Source: Apostichopus californicus
Taxonomy: Eukaryota > Echinodermata > Holothuroidea > Aspidochirotida > Stichopodidae
Length of the DNA stretch: 64,000 bases
Reading direction: 5' to 3'
NCBI GenBank assembly: GCA_020650975.1
Contig: JAIPMN010000338.1
Span: 528-64,527 of the forward strand
The position numbers and the translations under genes were made by a program. Positions 25,801 through 40,800 of this stretch are shown here, piece by piece. How positions within the stretch are numbered: the first letter of the stretch is position 1; every line of letters begins with the position of its first letter. The notes below the pieces were generated by a model, which was not told where the DNA came from, ran no database searches, and saw only the letters and a program-made list of their open reading frames with translations.

Positions 25801-28800
25801 GGTGGGGGATGTCTGGACATCCTTTCCAAAGCAAAGAACAAGTTTAGAGGACAAATGGTTCATTCTGAATCATAATTAGGCTAAAAATTAGGTCTAAAAG
25901 CAAGGTTTGTCCTAATATATCCTTTTGAATTTTGAAGAAATCCCCTGGGCTGAACAGTTTTTGCCCCCCCTGACTGACGGTGGTGGGATAATGATCCCAC
26001 CACAGCCCCCCACCCCTTCCCCAGGGCATGCCACTGGTAAGATGGCTTACCTTTGAAGAGCATTACAAAGAGGACTATAATTTGATAGACTCCGTGTAAG
26101 AGTATGTTCTTCATCATCAGTCTGGATATAAGTGGCTTCGTCCTGCCGTACGGTTTCCTCATCAGCAGAGCAGGTGTAGGTGGCTCGGTGGCCAAAGCCA
26201 GAGAAGCAAAGGTATCCATAATGAGGTTAACCCAAAGCATCTGGATAGCTCTTAGAGGACTGTCCTGTTGGTCATAGTAGGGGAGGGGTTGGGAGGGGGA
26301 AAGAAAACAAAATTAGCACAAATCCATTCTTCAGTTCAGTTTTCTCGCAAATATTCTTCAAGACTGTGACATTAGTATTAAAAGGCAATGAAATTGTTGG
26401 GTGTATTTTTTTTTGTTGGCAAAAAGTGTCCCTTTGTCCTAAAATAAACTCCCATCTCAATAAACTTCTCTGTGGCAGAAGAAGAAGAAAGTGGGGCAAA
26501 TTTCACACTGCAGTACCGCTGAGGTAATGCGATCTTGAGTATTAAACTGTTGTTGTGGAATTTGAAGGAAATGGTGTGGGGGGGGGAATGGGCAGGGGAG
26601 AGATCAGGTACAAAGGTCATTTGAAATATGGGCAAGTATGTGGGAGGTAGGAGAGGGGGGTGGGAAAGGAAAGTGGCAGGAGGTATGTTATCAAGTCAAA
26701 AGTTCCTCTTTTTGTTTTGCACTTACACTGACTAAGCATGCACCAAAGAAGGTGACTGTGATAGCTACTAAGTTCACTGTTAATTGAAACTGAAGAAACT
26801 TGGCGATGCTGTCGTAGACGTTACGCCCCCACATCACAGCCTTGACGATACTGGTGAAGTTGTCGTCGGTGAGGATGATGTCGGAAGCCTCCTTAGCGAC
26901 ATCTGTTCCTGCGATACCCTGTCATCACAACAAGAGAGAATTTGAGTTAAATGACAATTATACTGACTCCAATAACTTATCAACTCAGGGTGGGTGGGTG
27001 GGTGGGTGGGTGGCTCGGCAGAATGTAACAGAGAAACCATCCTCTTCACTTTTAACAAGTTCAATGTGAGCCGAAAAGTGTGGCTTTTATTTTACTGAGA
27101 TGTCGAGAAATTGGTTGGCATTTGATCGATGTCAAACCCTTTATGGTAACATAAAGGCAAATAACTGATTTGTAAGCAAGGCTAATGTAGTGAGGTAGCC
27201 TTAGATCATTGTTTCAGGGTTCTTGGGGATGAGAGGTGGGACTCCAGGGAAAGCAACCGGTGCTTTCAATTGCTAAGGGTTGCAAGAAGAGGAGAAGGTT
27301 AAGAGGCACTACCTCAGATGGTGAAGGAGTCTGTCCACCAAAGTCAAATATGGCTAAGATTGTATGGAATAGAGAATAACTACAGAATAATAAATACACA
27401 ACAAAAGAACAAACAACAAACGGCCCTTCAACATGACATCACTATGTATACTTATCTTTTTCCCAAAATTGAAAAGGACAAAGTCTGCAGATGAGCAATC
27501 AAGAACAACCCTTATTCACTGTCTGGTGAATTCCATATGCCAAAACAAAAACAACCAAAAATATCCATAGGCCACAAAAAAAAAAAAATCTATAGGCCAA
27601 AAAAAAAAAATAATAATAATCTATCAAAGCAGTAACTAAATGGAAAATATTGACAGGCAAAGAAAAAAACAATTCAAAAACCCAAACAAATTTTGATTCT
27701 TTGCACCTACAGGTTTTGCAATAGATATGAGTTAAAAAAATAAAAATAAATAATATAAACATCATGGACAGAATGTAAATTTAGTGAATCAAAAGAGTAA
27801 CATGAAAGAAGGGATAAAGGGTTCTGACCATAGCGAAGCCAACGTCAGCTTTCTTGAGGGCAGGAGCATCATTTGTGCCATCCCCGGTCACGGCTACTAC
27901 CTCCTGATGGGCAGAGAGTTTACTGTCGATGATACCTTTGACTAGCGTATGTTTATCTGTGGGGGATGACCTCGCCAAAACTCTCAAGTTAGGCCAGACT
28001 TTATCCAGCAGTTCTTGTTGGATCTGTGAGGTCAAGAAAATCACAACATCAAAACTACGCATCTCGATCGTCGTCTCAAGTCTTTTGGGGATTAACAATT
28101 TTTTTCGTTGCCATCGGAAGTTATCGGACATGTATATGCAAACATTTTTGCAGGATTCAATTCCCCAAAAAAACATTCCTCCATCCCCATAATTTGAAAT
28201 TGTCTTTGTTGTTACTTTTTAGCAATATTAAATTCTATTCCCCAACTTGTGGGGGGGGTTCTTCTCCCAACCCTGATGAAACCCTGTCCAGTCAATGATC
28301 ACCTATTAAATACCCCCCTATTTATATGTTTTTCATTTCTTCCTTCATGCCTCCTCCCCTCCCCTTCCCCCCCCACTGCACCCCACCTTGCCTAAACACA
28401 CATTCACAGCTGGACAGAAAATATTTCACAAACAGAACGACGGGTTTAAAGAAATGCAGTCATAAGGATGTTATATTGTGTATAATGAAGAAACTCACTC
28501 TTCCACTTCTGTCTCTGATCCTTCTGTTGAACTCTTTGCCTTCTAGAACAAGAAAGCCTTCCTCCGGTTTGAGAATCCCGCACTTGGTCGCAATCGACCT
28601 GGCTGTGTTCACGTTGTCTCCAGTGACCATACGTACTGTTATACCGGCCTGCTGGCACTGCAATATGGATGGTGGTACCTTTGATGAAAAAAAAACAGAT
28701 GAAGAAACAAAATAACAACCAGTAAACAGAAACAGTATCAGGAAACAAAAATGAACAGATGGGAGCAAAACAGAGAAGGTACGAAAAACAGGAAATCTGT

Positions 28801-31800
28801 TAATACATGGCCAGAATACTTCTTTGCAGTGTTGTTCACAGATGATTCTTTATGCTGGGCTCATTTTCAAGAGCTATTTTCTCTATACCTATAGCACAGA
28901 CAATGCCATATGCCTTGTTGCAGCACCATATTCTTTTAAATATCATACTTTGTTTTGAAGCAAGATATGATGATTATTGCCAACTTGATACATCCGTATA
29001 TCAGATGCCCATATGAATCGGTCCTCACACTTATAATAGTCCACGGTGTACACAGTCGATAATGAGACCTTTTGACAACTTCTTGCAGCCTCAAGATCCT
29101 TCAGTCTCTTGTGTGCCTCCTTCCATATCATATGCGAACCATTAAATACACACAACAGCCCCTGCAATAGCCCCTGCACCAATTTTGCCAACTGCTTAAT
29201 TCACACATACACACACACACAAACATACACTCAGAACTGCCCATTGGTATCAATGGTAGGTGATAGAGAAACACCTAATGAATCACTTTACCATCAAAAC
29301 CTTTTTTTTCCCCTAGGTATATCCCATCCTCTTTGAGATAAGAAGGCAGCTAAACTTAGCAAGCCATGTTACATATGATTAAACACATCAAACCCCAAAA
29401 CAAAAAAAGTTCATCGAGGCCTAGTAAAACTGATCCAACAGTGGATAAGAGAGAGGAAGCATAATCGTACCTCGGGCCTGACTGGATCTTCGATACCGAC
29501 GATTGTCAAACAGTTGAGGTTGCAGACTATGTTGTTCTCCTCCTCCCAATCGACTCTTTCATCTCCTGGGATATCCCGATACGCCAAGCATAGTGTACGG
29601 AGGCCATGGGAGGCCATTGGCATGATCACATCTTTAATCATGTTGTCCTTCTCCTCGAGACCGAATACCTTTGGCTTGCCGTCAGCACCGATGATGTGAG
29701 TACACCTGGGTTTTGAGATTTAAGATGGAAAGGGGATGACAAAAAAGGTTGAATGAACGTAAGAATAAAGCTATATCAATGAGTTGGGATATGTGACACC
29801 CCTTAATCAATTGCAACCAATCTATGTGAGAATGAAGAGGGTAGTAACCACTTGCAACAAAATTCAACACCAACACGGGACAGTGAAGAAATTCTCCGTG
29901 TAAAACCGGTCATAGGCGTAAATGGATATCATCGGCAAAGAGGCAGACCTGTTCCAAAATTAAGAGCAAAGAGTTTAAGGAGCTTTGACCTTATAAGTCT
30001 ACGCTTAAAGGAATACCGTCTGCAGGCCATCTTTAGGTGTGCACCGAAACACTTTCAGTAGATTCTACTATCGTGTGTAATTTTTCACTAACAAAAAACA
30101 AAAGTTTCATCTTCACAGCTTTACTGAAAGGAAAAGATGGTTGGAAATAAGAAATAAGATGTCTGAATATCATCAGATAGTTGTCAGATACTTGGAGGAT
30201 ATATTTATGTATCTAAAATTTCTACAGAGGCTGTCAAAAGGAAGTTAGGTGGGTGGGTGGTATGGATGGGGGTATGGTTGATCCTTGGTTGTGTCATGGT
30301 AAATGTTATTTGTAATTCTTTGTTGACAGTACAGGGGTTCTGGTAGAGGTACTCACTTTTTCATGACAATCTCTGAAGCACCTTTGGTATACAACCTGTA
30401 GCCACCCTTCTCCAGTGGAACGACTGTGCTCATTGACTTCCTGGTAGAGTTAAACGTGAAGACAACTTGAAACTTCTCTACGGGCCACCTATCTCTGATG
30501 ATTTGATATTCCTCGTGAAACTGGAGGGAGAGACCCAGCAGAGCGCACTCTGTTTTGTTACCGATCTGTCTTGGAAGACCGCCCTCTTGTTCTGGAGGCT
30601 AGGTGAGATGAAAGCCAAAAAAGTAAATTACCAACCAAAACTCGGCGGACGCGTGGGACGTAACTGGGGGCTGGTATTGTTACTTGATGTTGACTAAACA
30701 CTACACAAATGCATAGTAGCCTGCCCACACGTTTCATTGCTGAGACACTGTATTAAAAGTAGGATGCTATGCTGTGAAGTGAGAGGGGGGAGGGGGTGGG
30801 GCGGGGCGGGGAGGGGTTGCTGCAGCATCCGACAGCCAGTCTGCATAGGACATTTGCTTGTGCTCTGCAGTTTCACACAGTAAGAACTACTAACATTATC
30901 CCTATGTTTTAAAATTTGATTCAGTCTCGCTGCACAGGATCTTGTAGCTGCTTCAGCTTTTTCTTTTCGACACTGTGCCTAAGCAGACTGTACAGTGGTG
31001 CATTATTTTTGGGTGTAGGGGAGGGGTAATCATTTATAAATACAACAGTATGTTATGTTCGTGATAAGGCCAGTTTAAAGGATCATTAGTGACTCTTTCA
31101 AATCCATCACACATGAAATCGGATTTATACAAAGCATATCTTTTAGAACAGGGTAGGGCACAAAAACAAAATTGTGAAAATGTTTCAGGCCACATTGAAA
31201 TCTTGTGCCCAGTCCGAGAGTCTCAGCATCATTCGTGGATGTACTTACTCCCATCACCACGGTCAATAAAATATTTTCATTATATATCTGCGAAAGAAAA
31301 GTTTGTACATTCCACAATATCCATCTACTGTGTTGATTATTTCATCAAGATTAGTTGCTGGAAAAAAATTTTTTTTTTCTTGGAGTGGTTCACAGATGGA
31401 TCTGGGTTGAACCCAGTACCCAACACCATGTAAAATACCTCTTATTGATACTACTCACACATGTAAAATGCAACATCAAGATACAAGACTAAAGGTATAA
31501 AATACGTTGCCCCACAAACCTCCACCCCTCCCGCACCCCCTGTATCCCCCTCCTCACTCTTCCTAACTTTAACTCATCCTAAGGTCAAGGCCACACTACT
31601 CACTTCTGTTTGTTAGTTTCTATTACCACTATCTAGGTTTATTCCTAATTTTCTCTTCTCTAAGTCAAGCATTAACACCTTACAAACATCACGAAACTGA
31701 TCACATTGTAATTTAATACCGCCTGTAGTGCAGCAATAGGAACACGCGATCTATGCAACCAACCGAGAAATTACAATACTTTTACACTGCTTTCATGGAG

Positions 31801-34800
31801 TTATGCACTCCATTTTTAATGCCAAGGACAAGCCACATTACCTCTCTATTAGTAGCTACTCCTCCTCCCGGGAGATAGAGCAAGCCTCTGACGGCTGCCG
31901 CACCAAGTACGGAAGAGGGAATGAAATGAGTTTTAGTCGTCGCTATGTTAAAGTCATTATTACATGTCATCTGAACATGCCACTCTACTATAAAGAGAAA
32001 AACATGATGATGCTTTTAACCACTAAACCAGAGATGAGTCAAATTTATAGGTGCATTGGAAATTGCTTTGATTTGAATCAAATTGATTTCCTGGGGAAAC
32101 TATGAAACACTCTACTAGCAAAATCTGACCTCTTGCAGCTGGACAATAAGATATTAGAAGAAAAGAGATATGTCTCAAATGGTTACACTGAGGAGGAGGG
32201 GGGAGGGGGGAGGAGGGGGAGGGGGAGAGGAGGGGGAGGGGGAGGAGATGGAGGAGGAGATGGAGGAGGAGGAGGAGGAGGAGGAGGAGGAGGAGGAGGA
32301 GGAGGAGGAGGAGGAGGGCGGGACATTGGCATTGTGTCAGACAGAACAATGTGTGAATGGCGGGCTCAAGATGTTACAAACTAGATGTTACTTCAATTAC
32401 ATATTCCATTGTAGTACAGACTAATTTGTCCCCATTCTATCGGCATAAATTAGCCTTTTTAAATAAACAAAAGTCAGCCTACTATCAAATTAGGATTATG
32501 AATTATTTTCCTTCCCCAATCTTTGGTCCTTCAAGAAAGATGAAGCCAGCTAACACACCCTGTGGTTTGAAAATATTTATCAAAACTGTTAAAGACTCAA
32601 CTTTTGAGGTTGGTCATAAATTAAACAAAGTGTTACTCAAACCAACATTCCAATTGATCACACAAATTTTGCACAAAATGAATGTGAATAAGCCAGTAAA
32701 ATAAATTTCCAATTCATTTATTACAAATTTTGTTGTCCATACACTTTCTCATGTGAATGAGTATTAACCACATGAGCAAAGGCATATAAGGAAATTTCAC
32801 TTTTCATCTGTTTGTCTAGCATTGCTTAAAATTTCTCTGTTATCAAGTTCAGTCTAATTTTCTGTACTATTGTAGGATTTAAGAAATGAAAACTATACGG
32901 AATTGACCAGATACAATGCACATAGTTGCTTTTACGCCTACCATCAGATTGCATATATCCCTGGGTGGACCCTCTGAGATGCCTACTTCACCTAGCCCCT
33001 GTTTGCACTTCTTTACTTTTCCACAAGTATATTACAAAATATAAGGATGCAATATTTTTGTCCCATATTTTCCTGGGCTACCTCCATCTTTCCCATGCCC
33101 TTTAATTGAGCCCAGGTCCCAGATCCATAGCCCCTAACCCTTCCCCCCCCCCCCTCTCATCAGACATGCCCAAGGTACTGTCCACAGACCAGTAAAGTTA
33201 CTCACCAGTAGTCTTGAGGAGTAGCTGCTGTTGATTGCGATACCATCTGTAATCAGTTGCAACAGTTCATGGTCGATGGATTCCGGGTTAGGGACCTCTT
33301 TGTGGTACTCATTCCCCAGCATAATCTCCACTACCGTCATACGGTTTGTCGTAAGGGTTCCAGTCTTGTCTGAACAGATAGCTGTTGCGTTACCCATGGT
33401 CTCACAGGCATCAAGATGTCGGACTAAGTTGTTATCTTTTAACATTTTCTGTTAAAAAGACAAAAACAGGGCACTGAATTAAAAACTTATCCCACCAAAA
33501 CACTGAAAGAAGGATATTGAATCCAACAACAAAAATTTGGAACCAGTAAAAAACAATTGTTATTTTGCCCAAAAATCCTCAAAAAAAACAGGTGAGGGAT
33601 GCTCACTTCAGTGCAGAAACACTTTTGAGATCTTACCAAGGTTATTTGGACCCAATAGATTATTAATACAAGCATTAATAACTGAGTTATGAATGAGAAT
33701 AATGACAGAAATGTATGAAGCAACAGTGTTACAAGCTACCGTACAATCATTACAAAGGACCGACTCATATGAATTCATATTTACCCCCCAAAAAATGTAT
33801 TTCAATCATTCCTGATTGGTGTAATGGCAAAGCAAATTTTTGGACTTTTGGCAAACTTTTGGGATGGATAAATGAATTTGTCTCTTAAAAGTTTGAGTAT
33901 CCATATATTTGTCATTAAGCCACCTGCACAGAAGTTGGGTAGCTGTCCATTCGAGCTTTTTTATATTTCATCGTTTACCAATCATCCATGCATCTAAGTT
34001 AACTACAAATCCTCTGTGGCAATTTATAACATGGGTCAGGTTTGATATGTTATAGGATCAAACAGACCATAAATAAAACTTCACACTTTTAATGAAATCT
34101 ATGCCACCGTGGTAAAGGCTCAATGATTCAGACATACACAAAACATAACTTTCTTCCACAATCAGAGTACTGCTTCCAACAGAAGAGCAAGACATTTCAG
34201 ACCTGAGCTAACAACCACTGGAAGACTGAACGTGACTCAGTTACTACTTTTGCTGTTTGTAACATCTGTAAACAACTGTCATGTAAACATAAAAGCTAAT
34301 TTACTTTGACACAAATTCCTGACGAACCTTTTGTCACGGCAGCCTTTGTTCTATTTTCCTTGTTTTATTTCTTTATTATTATTATTATTATGATTACTAC
34401 TATTATTATTATTATTATGAACATTTTCATGTGACACCTCATAATTTCTAATGGATATATGTAATGGATATATTTTATGCTAGAAGCAGCATTTTCAGTT
34501 GAGTTTTCACAATTGTGATGGGGATCTTCTTTAATAGGAAGGATAAATTTAAGGATGGAACTAAGATGTAGGCTGAGGAGACGATGTTTCATTCCGATTT
34601 GATTCACTGGTTCATGACTCATTATTAGACAGAGCCACCAATGTTTCTACCATGGAAGCATTTCTCTAAGGGTAATGCTTCCATGGTTAGTTTCTACCCA
34701 TATTTACCTCTTTAGCTACATTGAGGGAGCTATACGTAAATATTCCATAGCTTGATCAGAATGAAGGCACGTGCTGCAACAGCCTCTTCTGCTATACACT

Positions 34801-37800
34801 GTAAACACACTAACATAATACTAAGCATCCTATATCAATGGAAACACAATTGAAAGTCACATTACATTGTCACTGACACCAAATGAATGTCCTATTTTAT
34901 TTATTTTAGGTTAGGTTGGTTGAGTGCCCTCCCACGCCTCCTCCCCCATCTTGAAATCAAAGAAAGTTTTACAACTTCAGGCTGTAGTACCAGTAATACT
35001 GGTAGTTAAACCGATATCATCCCAAATGATTTCATCCGTACAACAGAGACCAGGTAGCATACCCCTAGAGGCTCATCGATTTAATTGAAGAACAACAAAC
35101 TTGCGATGAACGTTCCGCTGACGGTCACGTAGGTTGGAAGCAGCAGAGATATGTGTACAAGAATCTACCTCGGTAAATAACGGCTATGATGCATAGCTGA
35201 TTGCTATCAATGTCTGCACTGTTGTTCTTTAAGGCTAACTGTTGTGCGTAGATGATGCGTTCATGATCACTTGTGAGGGTCCGAAATACCGGCTCATCAT
35301 TGGAACCACCACGCAAATTTGAAAACTAAAGAATACGATAAATTCCCTGGGTATCAAATCGTCGTGAAACCTAGGCCCATTTTAACATTATTTTGAAAAT
35401 GTGCCTTTTTATAAACCACTAAAATTATTTTTTTATTTACAATGCTGCATGTTTCAATCAGAATGGAGTCTTCAAAACACTGATCCAATTTATCTATTAA
35501 TGTTATATCTATTTTTTGTCCCTTCTTTTCGAACATCAGTTTATTATGTATTTAGTTATCTAATATCTGTAACAAATTCTATTTTTAACTATATTGGATT
35601 TTTTTATGAATATAACAACAACAAAAAATATATGTATATTTATTTTACAAAAACATAATGCATGCACCTATACCTAGACAATATTTATATATAAGCGGAG
35701 TACATTAGAGCCCCCCCCCACCCAGCACCCCCCACCCTTAGGCCACAATTTAATAGCTCAGGAATTGGACTATTTTCCTACTGTTTGGGTCTGTGAAGTT
35801 ACCATGAGCAATGAAGTACTGGTAAGTCTCAACTGACCTTAACAGAGTAAGCCAGAGATAGGGTGACAGCTAGAGGGAGCCCTTCTGGTACTGCCACGAC
35901 TAGAACCGTGATACCAATGATGAAGGAATCCACAAAGTTCTGCAAGTCAGTTATATCAAATGTCTTCTTGTTAATGGCATATTCTGTGATACAGAAGCGT
36001 ATGATGAGGGTGAGGGAGGTCAGGACGGCCACGGTGCAACCTGGGGAGGAAAGCAGAAATGAACAAGAATAATTTAGTTCAAGTTAAATATTAGTTAAAT
36101 AGATAGAGGGAGGGGAGAAGGAACCGGCAGGTGAATTCAATTCAAACTTACAGAGGAGATGTCCAAAGTGTCTAGAGAAAAGTCCTTATTTGGTTTCATT
36201 TAATGTCTATGACTTTAAAGACTTCATCTACTTCAAGTAAAATATCTGAGTTTGTCAAAATGACAAGAGAACAAATTTGGACCACACAAGACCTACCCAG
36301 GATTCCAAGGGCACATCTAACATACAATCAACGTTACACTACTGGATTTAAATTTCCAAAATTTTTGTTCTGAACTGACCCTCTTCTTTTTGCTGTTTTA
36401 ATATTCAGTGAACACATATTGATCTGGGTAAACTTTTCAACTTGCTGTTTATCCCTTTAAAAGGAAACCAAACCGAAAACTCAGACACAGAACTGACGTC
36501 GACATTGCATACATAGGCGAATGCCCTATAATGCAATTTCAGCCTTCAGACTCTTCATTTCAATTTAATGTACTTTCACAGCTTGTCGTTGCAGAAGTCC
36601 CACCGTTGCAGCAATCGGAGCACAACATCAATCTGTGGAGATCTAGATTACATAACAGGCAAAGATTGACTGCGTGTGGCATCAAGATAACCCGGGTCTG
36701 ACATTTCAGAATGACAGAGATATCTTATCGTGTCCATCTCACGATTAACGAACACAGCTGGACGGCTACGAGTACTCCACGACTCCTACCGATGGTGACT
36801 CTTCAAGTATTCTACACCCCAGTGTGAGCATTTAACGTATCTTGATAACAGCTGATAGCAACCTCTTTGCAAAAGTTGTCTCATTTTGGTTCATGAATCA
36901 GAGTTCAATGCAAGAACTGTTACCGGTTTTGTAGGGTACATATAAATTGGAGTGTGTATGTATGGGAGACATGTTTGAGCGGAATGAAGGACATGAACCT
37001 AACAGTCATCACCAGAGAATCTAACCCGAGCTAACCAAAACAGACATTGTCAAGTTATATGACAGCGATGCCTTCGATGAACAACGTCCAACAGAAGCCA
37101 TTGAAAACGAGAGACTAACAATTGATTATAATGAATATTTAAGCTCAAACAAAAAAATGTTCTTACTAAACTTTGGGAATAATAAGATATTGACCTTTAT
37201 ATGTTAAAGACTGAAGACTTAAGCAAGTCTAAAACTGCCATCATGTAACTACTGCTGAGTGTTTGAATATTGAATGCAACATAATACTTTTGTTACTCAT
37301 CGGTTTACTTTGATAGCAGTGGTATCTGTTAACTGGTTCTGCTAAAGGCTAATCTTGTTGCTACATTTTCAAGAACAATTGATTTATTTGTTTATTTCAA
37401 GGAAGGGAAAGGGAAACTTCAACAATTCTCCTCCCAGAGACATAATGACATACTGCATTGAACAAATTGCTATGCATATCCCACAGAACGTAAGTTTGAT
37501 GTTTCTTTTCCGGGTGAAGCTGTTACATATTAATATGAGCTTGTTGATTACATAATAAAATCAGAAAAGATAATGAGTGGGTTTGTCATATTCATCGCCA
37601 CAACATTCCATACTTGCTAGATATATGCTAGATGGGCTAGTTTGGTTTTTAAATTTGACCACATCTGGGAAAAGAAATATCAAATGGTGGTAATGTGACA
37701 ACAGGTTAGTAAAAAGTACATCCTTTGGCACACTTGTCACCTCAATAATACTATTAGACTTAAAATCATAACAGGGAAACATTTGTAATTCCTGTTATGA

Positions 37801-40800
37801 TTATAAATGTTGTCAGCATTCCTTACAACAGATCCTTACAATCTTAGAGCTGCTCTGAGCTGTTGCCGACCAATACCATGTGACTTGGGAGCATTTACAC
37901 CTCCCCCATTTCTTTGTTTACTTAGGTAGGGCGTCATTGTCCAGCCCTTTTTTAGGAAAGTGACCCACCATGATCATCAGCCATGGAAATGACCATTATT
38001 TAATGACCTTACCTGCATAGCCAATCTGAATGGCTAACTTTGTCAGTTTTCCTTGAAGAACCGATTTGCCTTCACTAGATCCTGAGTGATCCTCGTGTTC
38101 GATGGCTACTGGGTGGTTGTTGGGTAAACTAGCCGCAGGCGCTTCACCATCCACTGGCGTCGTTTTAGTCGTTCCATCTAAAGTCAGACAAAATAATCGG
38201 GGAAAAAAATCATAGTAAAGAATGGTCGTAAATATGCTGTGATACCCTTTGGTTTAGTCAAAAAGCTTAGCTGACAAAACATTAAACTAAAGACTGCTTT
38301 CGGAGGAGGCAAAAAGAAAAGACAGTCATGAAACCAAGTCTGGCTAAACCAATCGTGCAGCAGTTGTTGGTAGAAATTTGATTCACTAATCCTACCAGGT
38401 TTTTCCTGAGAAAAACTATTACAAACTTACCTGCACCCCACACTACCCACAAATTTCCAGCTTGTTTTCCCCTGATTATAAACTCACAAAAGCCGCAAGA
38501 GTAGCGAACACTTTTTTAGATATATACTTGTTTTGAATACAAATACTTTGTATAGACATGCATTGAAACACGAGCAATACTAATAGCAACTAGTGGAAGG
38601 TGATACAGTACAGGGAGCAGTTCTGCGAATCACTTTTAGTTGTCCAGCTGGTACACCAACATTACACACCATGCACTATACATAGCCTGTACTTCAGATA
38701 CAGGTAAAAACACATGCAGATATACATGAAAGCGGCAAACGTTATCTCCGTGACAACGCAGATCTATGCACGGGGAAGTGAGAATTCACAAATAGCGCTT
38801 TTCGATATTAATAACTTATAACTAAGAAACTGACAGTGGCCAAAATTCATATGCTTTATTATAGCAGAACTACTTTAAATCATGTTAAACTCTCAAGGCA
38901 CAAACTTACAGTCTTGCTAATAGTTATGTGTATCGGTTATTGGCCATTTTGAGAGTCGTTGCATATTTATTGATACCGGAGCGCTGTGAGACGAGAGTTT
39001 TATTCTGAAGAGAATTCAATCAACGTTTGTAACGTTTCAAGGTCCCAGAGATGTCAATTCTCTCTTGCAGGACTGGTACACATACTCGATACAATAGCCA
39101 AATATGAACACTACCTCAGCCTGGGATAACATCGCAAGGACGGTGTGTGTGTATGTATGCTAATGATATATGTAAGACAGTCAAATTCAGCCTTGGCATT
39201 TAACAGAGAGAGTAACAGAGCGAGAGAGAGAGGTGGAGGGAGAGATGCAACCAAACTACAGCTGCCTGTCCACACTAAACAAAATGTAAAACAGTGTTGT
39301 ATTATAAAAATAAACGATACACCTGGGGAATGAAACGAAGGCGGCCTGCTATATCAATCTCCAGCGAATACACAGCTGTTCGATATGTTCCTTTTGACGA
39401 AGACTACGGACGAATTCGACATCTTTGTAACAGGCTCGTAAACCATTGACACGGTACATGCATTCTCTAAACACATATCCACATGAGAGGAGCTTTACCT
39501 TATACTTGCGGTTAAATTAGATTAGTAAATGATATCTCTGTCATATGATAAATGTAGAACATGAGCATAAACCTCATCCATACGATGACGAGCAGCGGGG
39601 ATGAAGCGATGCGAATATTTATCATCGTCTACAGAGGGCAGTAGACCTACACAGCAGTGCATATATATATGTAAAAGTACATGAATAAACAATGGGATAT
39701 ATTTTATGTGCACATGATTATGGAAAGCCATATGGGACAAACACTGCATAATATATCCTCGTATTGATACCATTATGTACGCTTTTTAATTCGAATATAT
39801 ACGTGTATTAAATCAGACAATAACTGGCTTGTCTTATAGCTTTCACCCAAATTATAGCCTAGCTAGTGCAATAAATGAGAAATTTAGTCTCCATTTTTGC
39901 AAATTTTGCAAATTTAGTCTCCATTGACGTACACCCATGCCAAACGTACTTCATCTAGACAACAGCATAACTTAATACGTGTATATATTCATATTAACAC
40001 ATGTATATATATTCAAATTAATCCTCATGTGTATTGAACTAATCCTCATATGTTTTTGAACTAATACGTGTTTATATTCGAATTTATAAGCGGATATATA
40101 TAAGCCTTTTGATTGGCTAGTAATATATACGCGTATACATTCAAATCAATACTCAGTTTGTCCCACATGGCTTGCCATACATGTTAAGTCATATATCTAT
40201 CTATACACATTACATGTGCACATACATTCTTATTCATACACAGAAACATGCATATTATGTATTTTAATGAAATCTCCACATGTGACAACAAACAAGGTTT
40301 AATTTTTCGTTTAAATAAAAAAGAAAAGAATTATTTAACCTGGAAATGTGAAATCTGTCCTAATTTCATTTTGTGACAATTAGCTTTTCTTTCCAGACCT
40401 AGTATACTATTACATAAAAGTACATGTAACCTTTCAGTCTTATACACAATTCATGGGATTATTCAGATTTCATATGTAAGTATCGATGACTCATAAAGAA
40501 AATATTTCAAAAAAGTACATTTACAAAACTTGACCTTTCCTCTTTTAGATTTTGTACTTAAGGAACTGTGACTTCCAGCAGAACAGTACTATAATTTTTT
40601 TTTTCCAATGCGGAAGAAATTTTTGAACGAAAGCTGGATCAAGAGTATTCATGGAATATAATGCATGGTTTGACAAGACCACACACATATCATTTGAAGC
40701 TTTTTAACATTTAAATTATTTTGAAGGTGAGATACATGTAACCAACTATTTTAAGAAACTACCTGATCTTATTAATAACAATCAACAATTGCATTACAGT

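Noticed and set aside
26988-27013. Telomere-like repeat
   Set aside because: The unit is GGGT, not TTAGGG, and there are only six copies; it is a microsatellite.
32023-32424. Poly-Leu, poly-Gly and poly-Glu open frames
   Set aside because: All come from reading a (GGA)n microsatellite in different frames.
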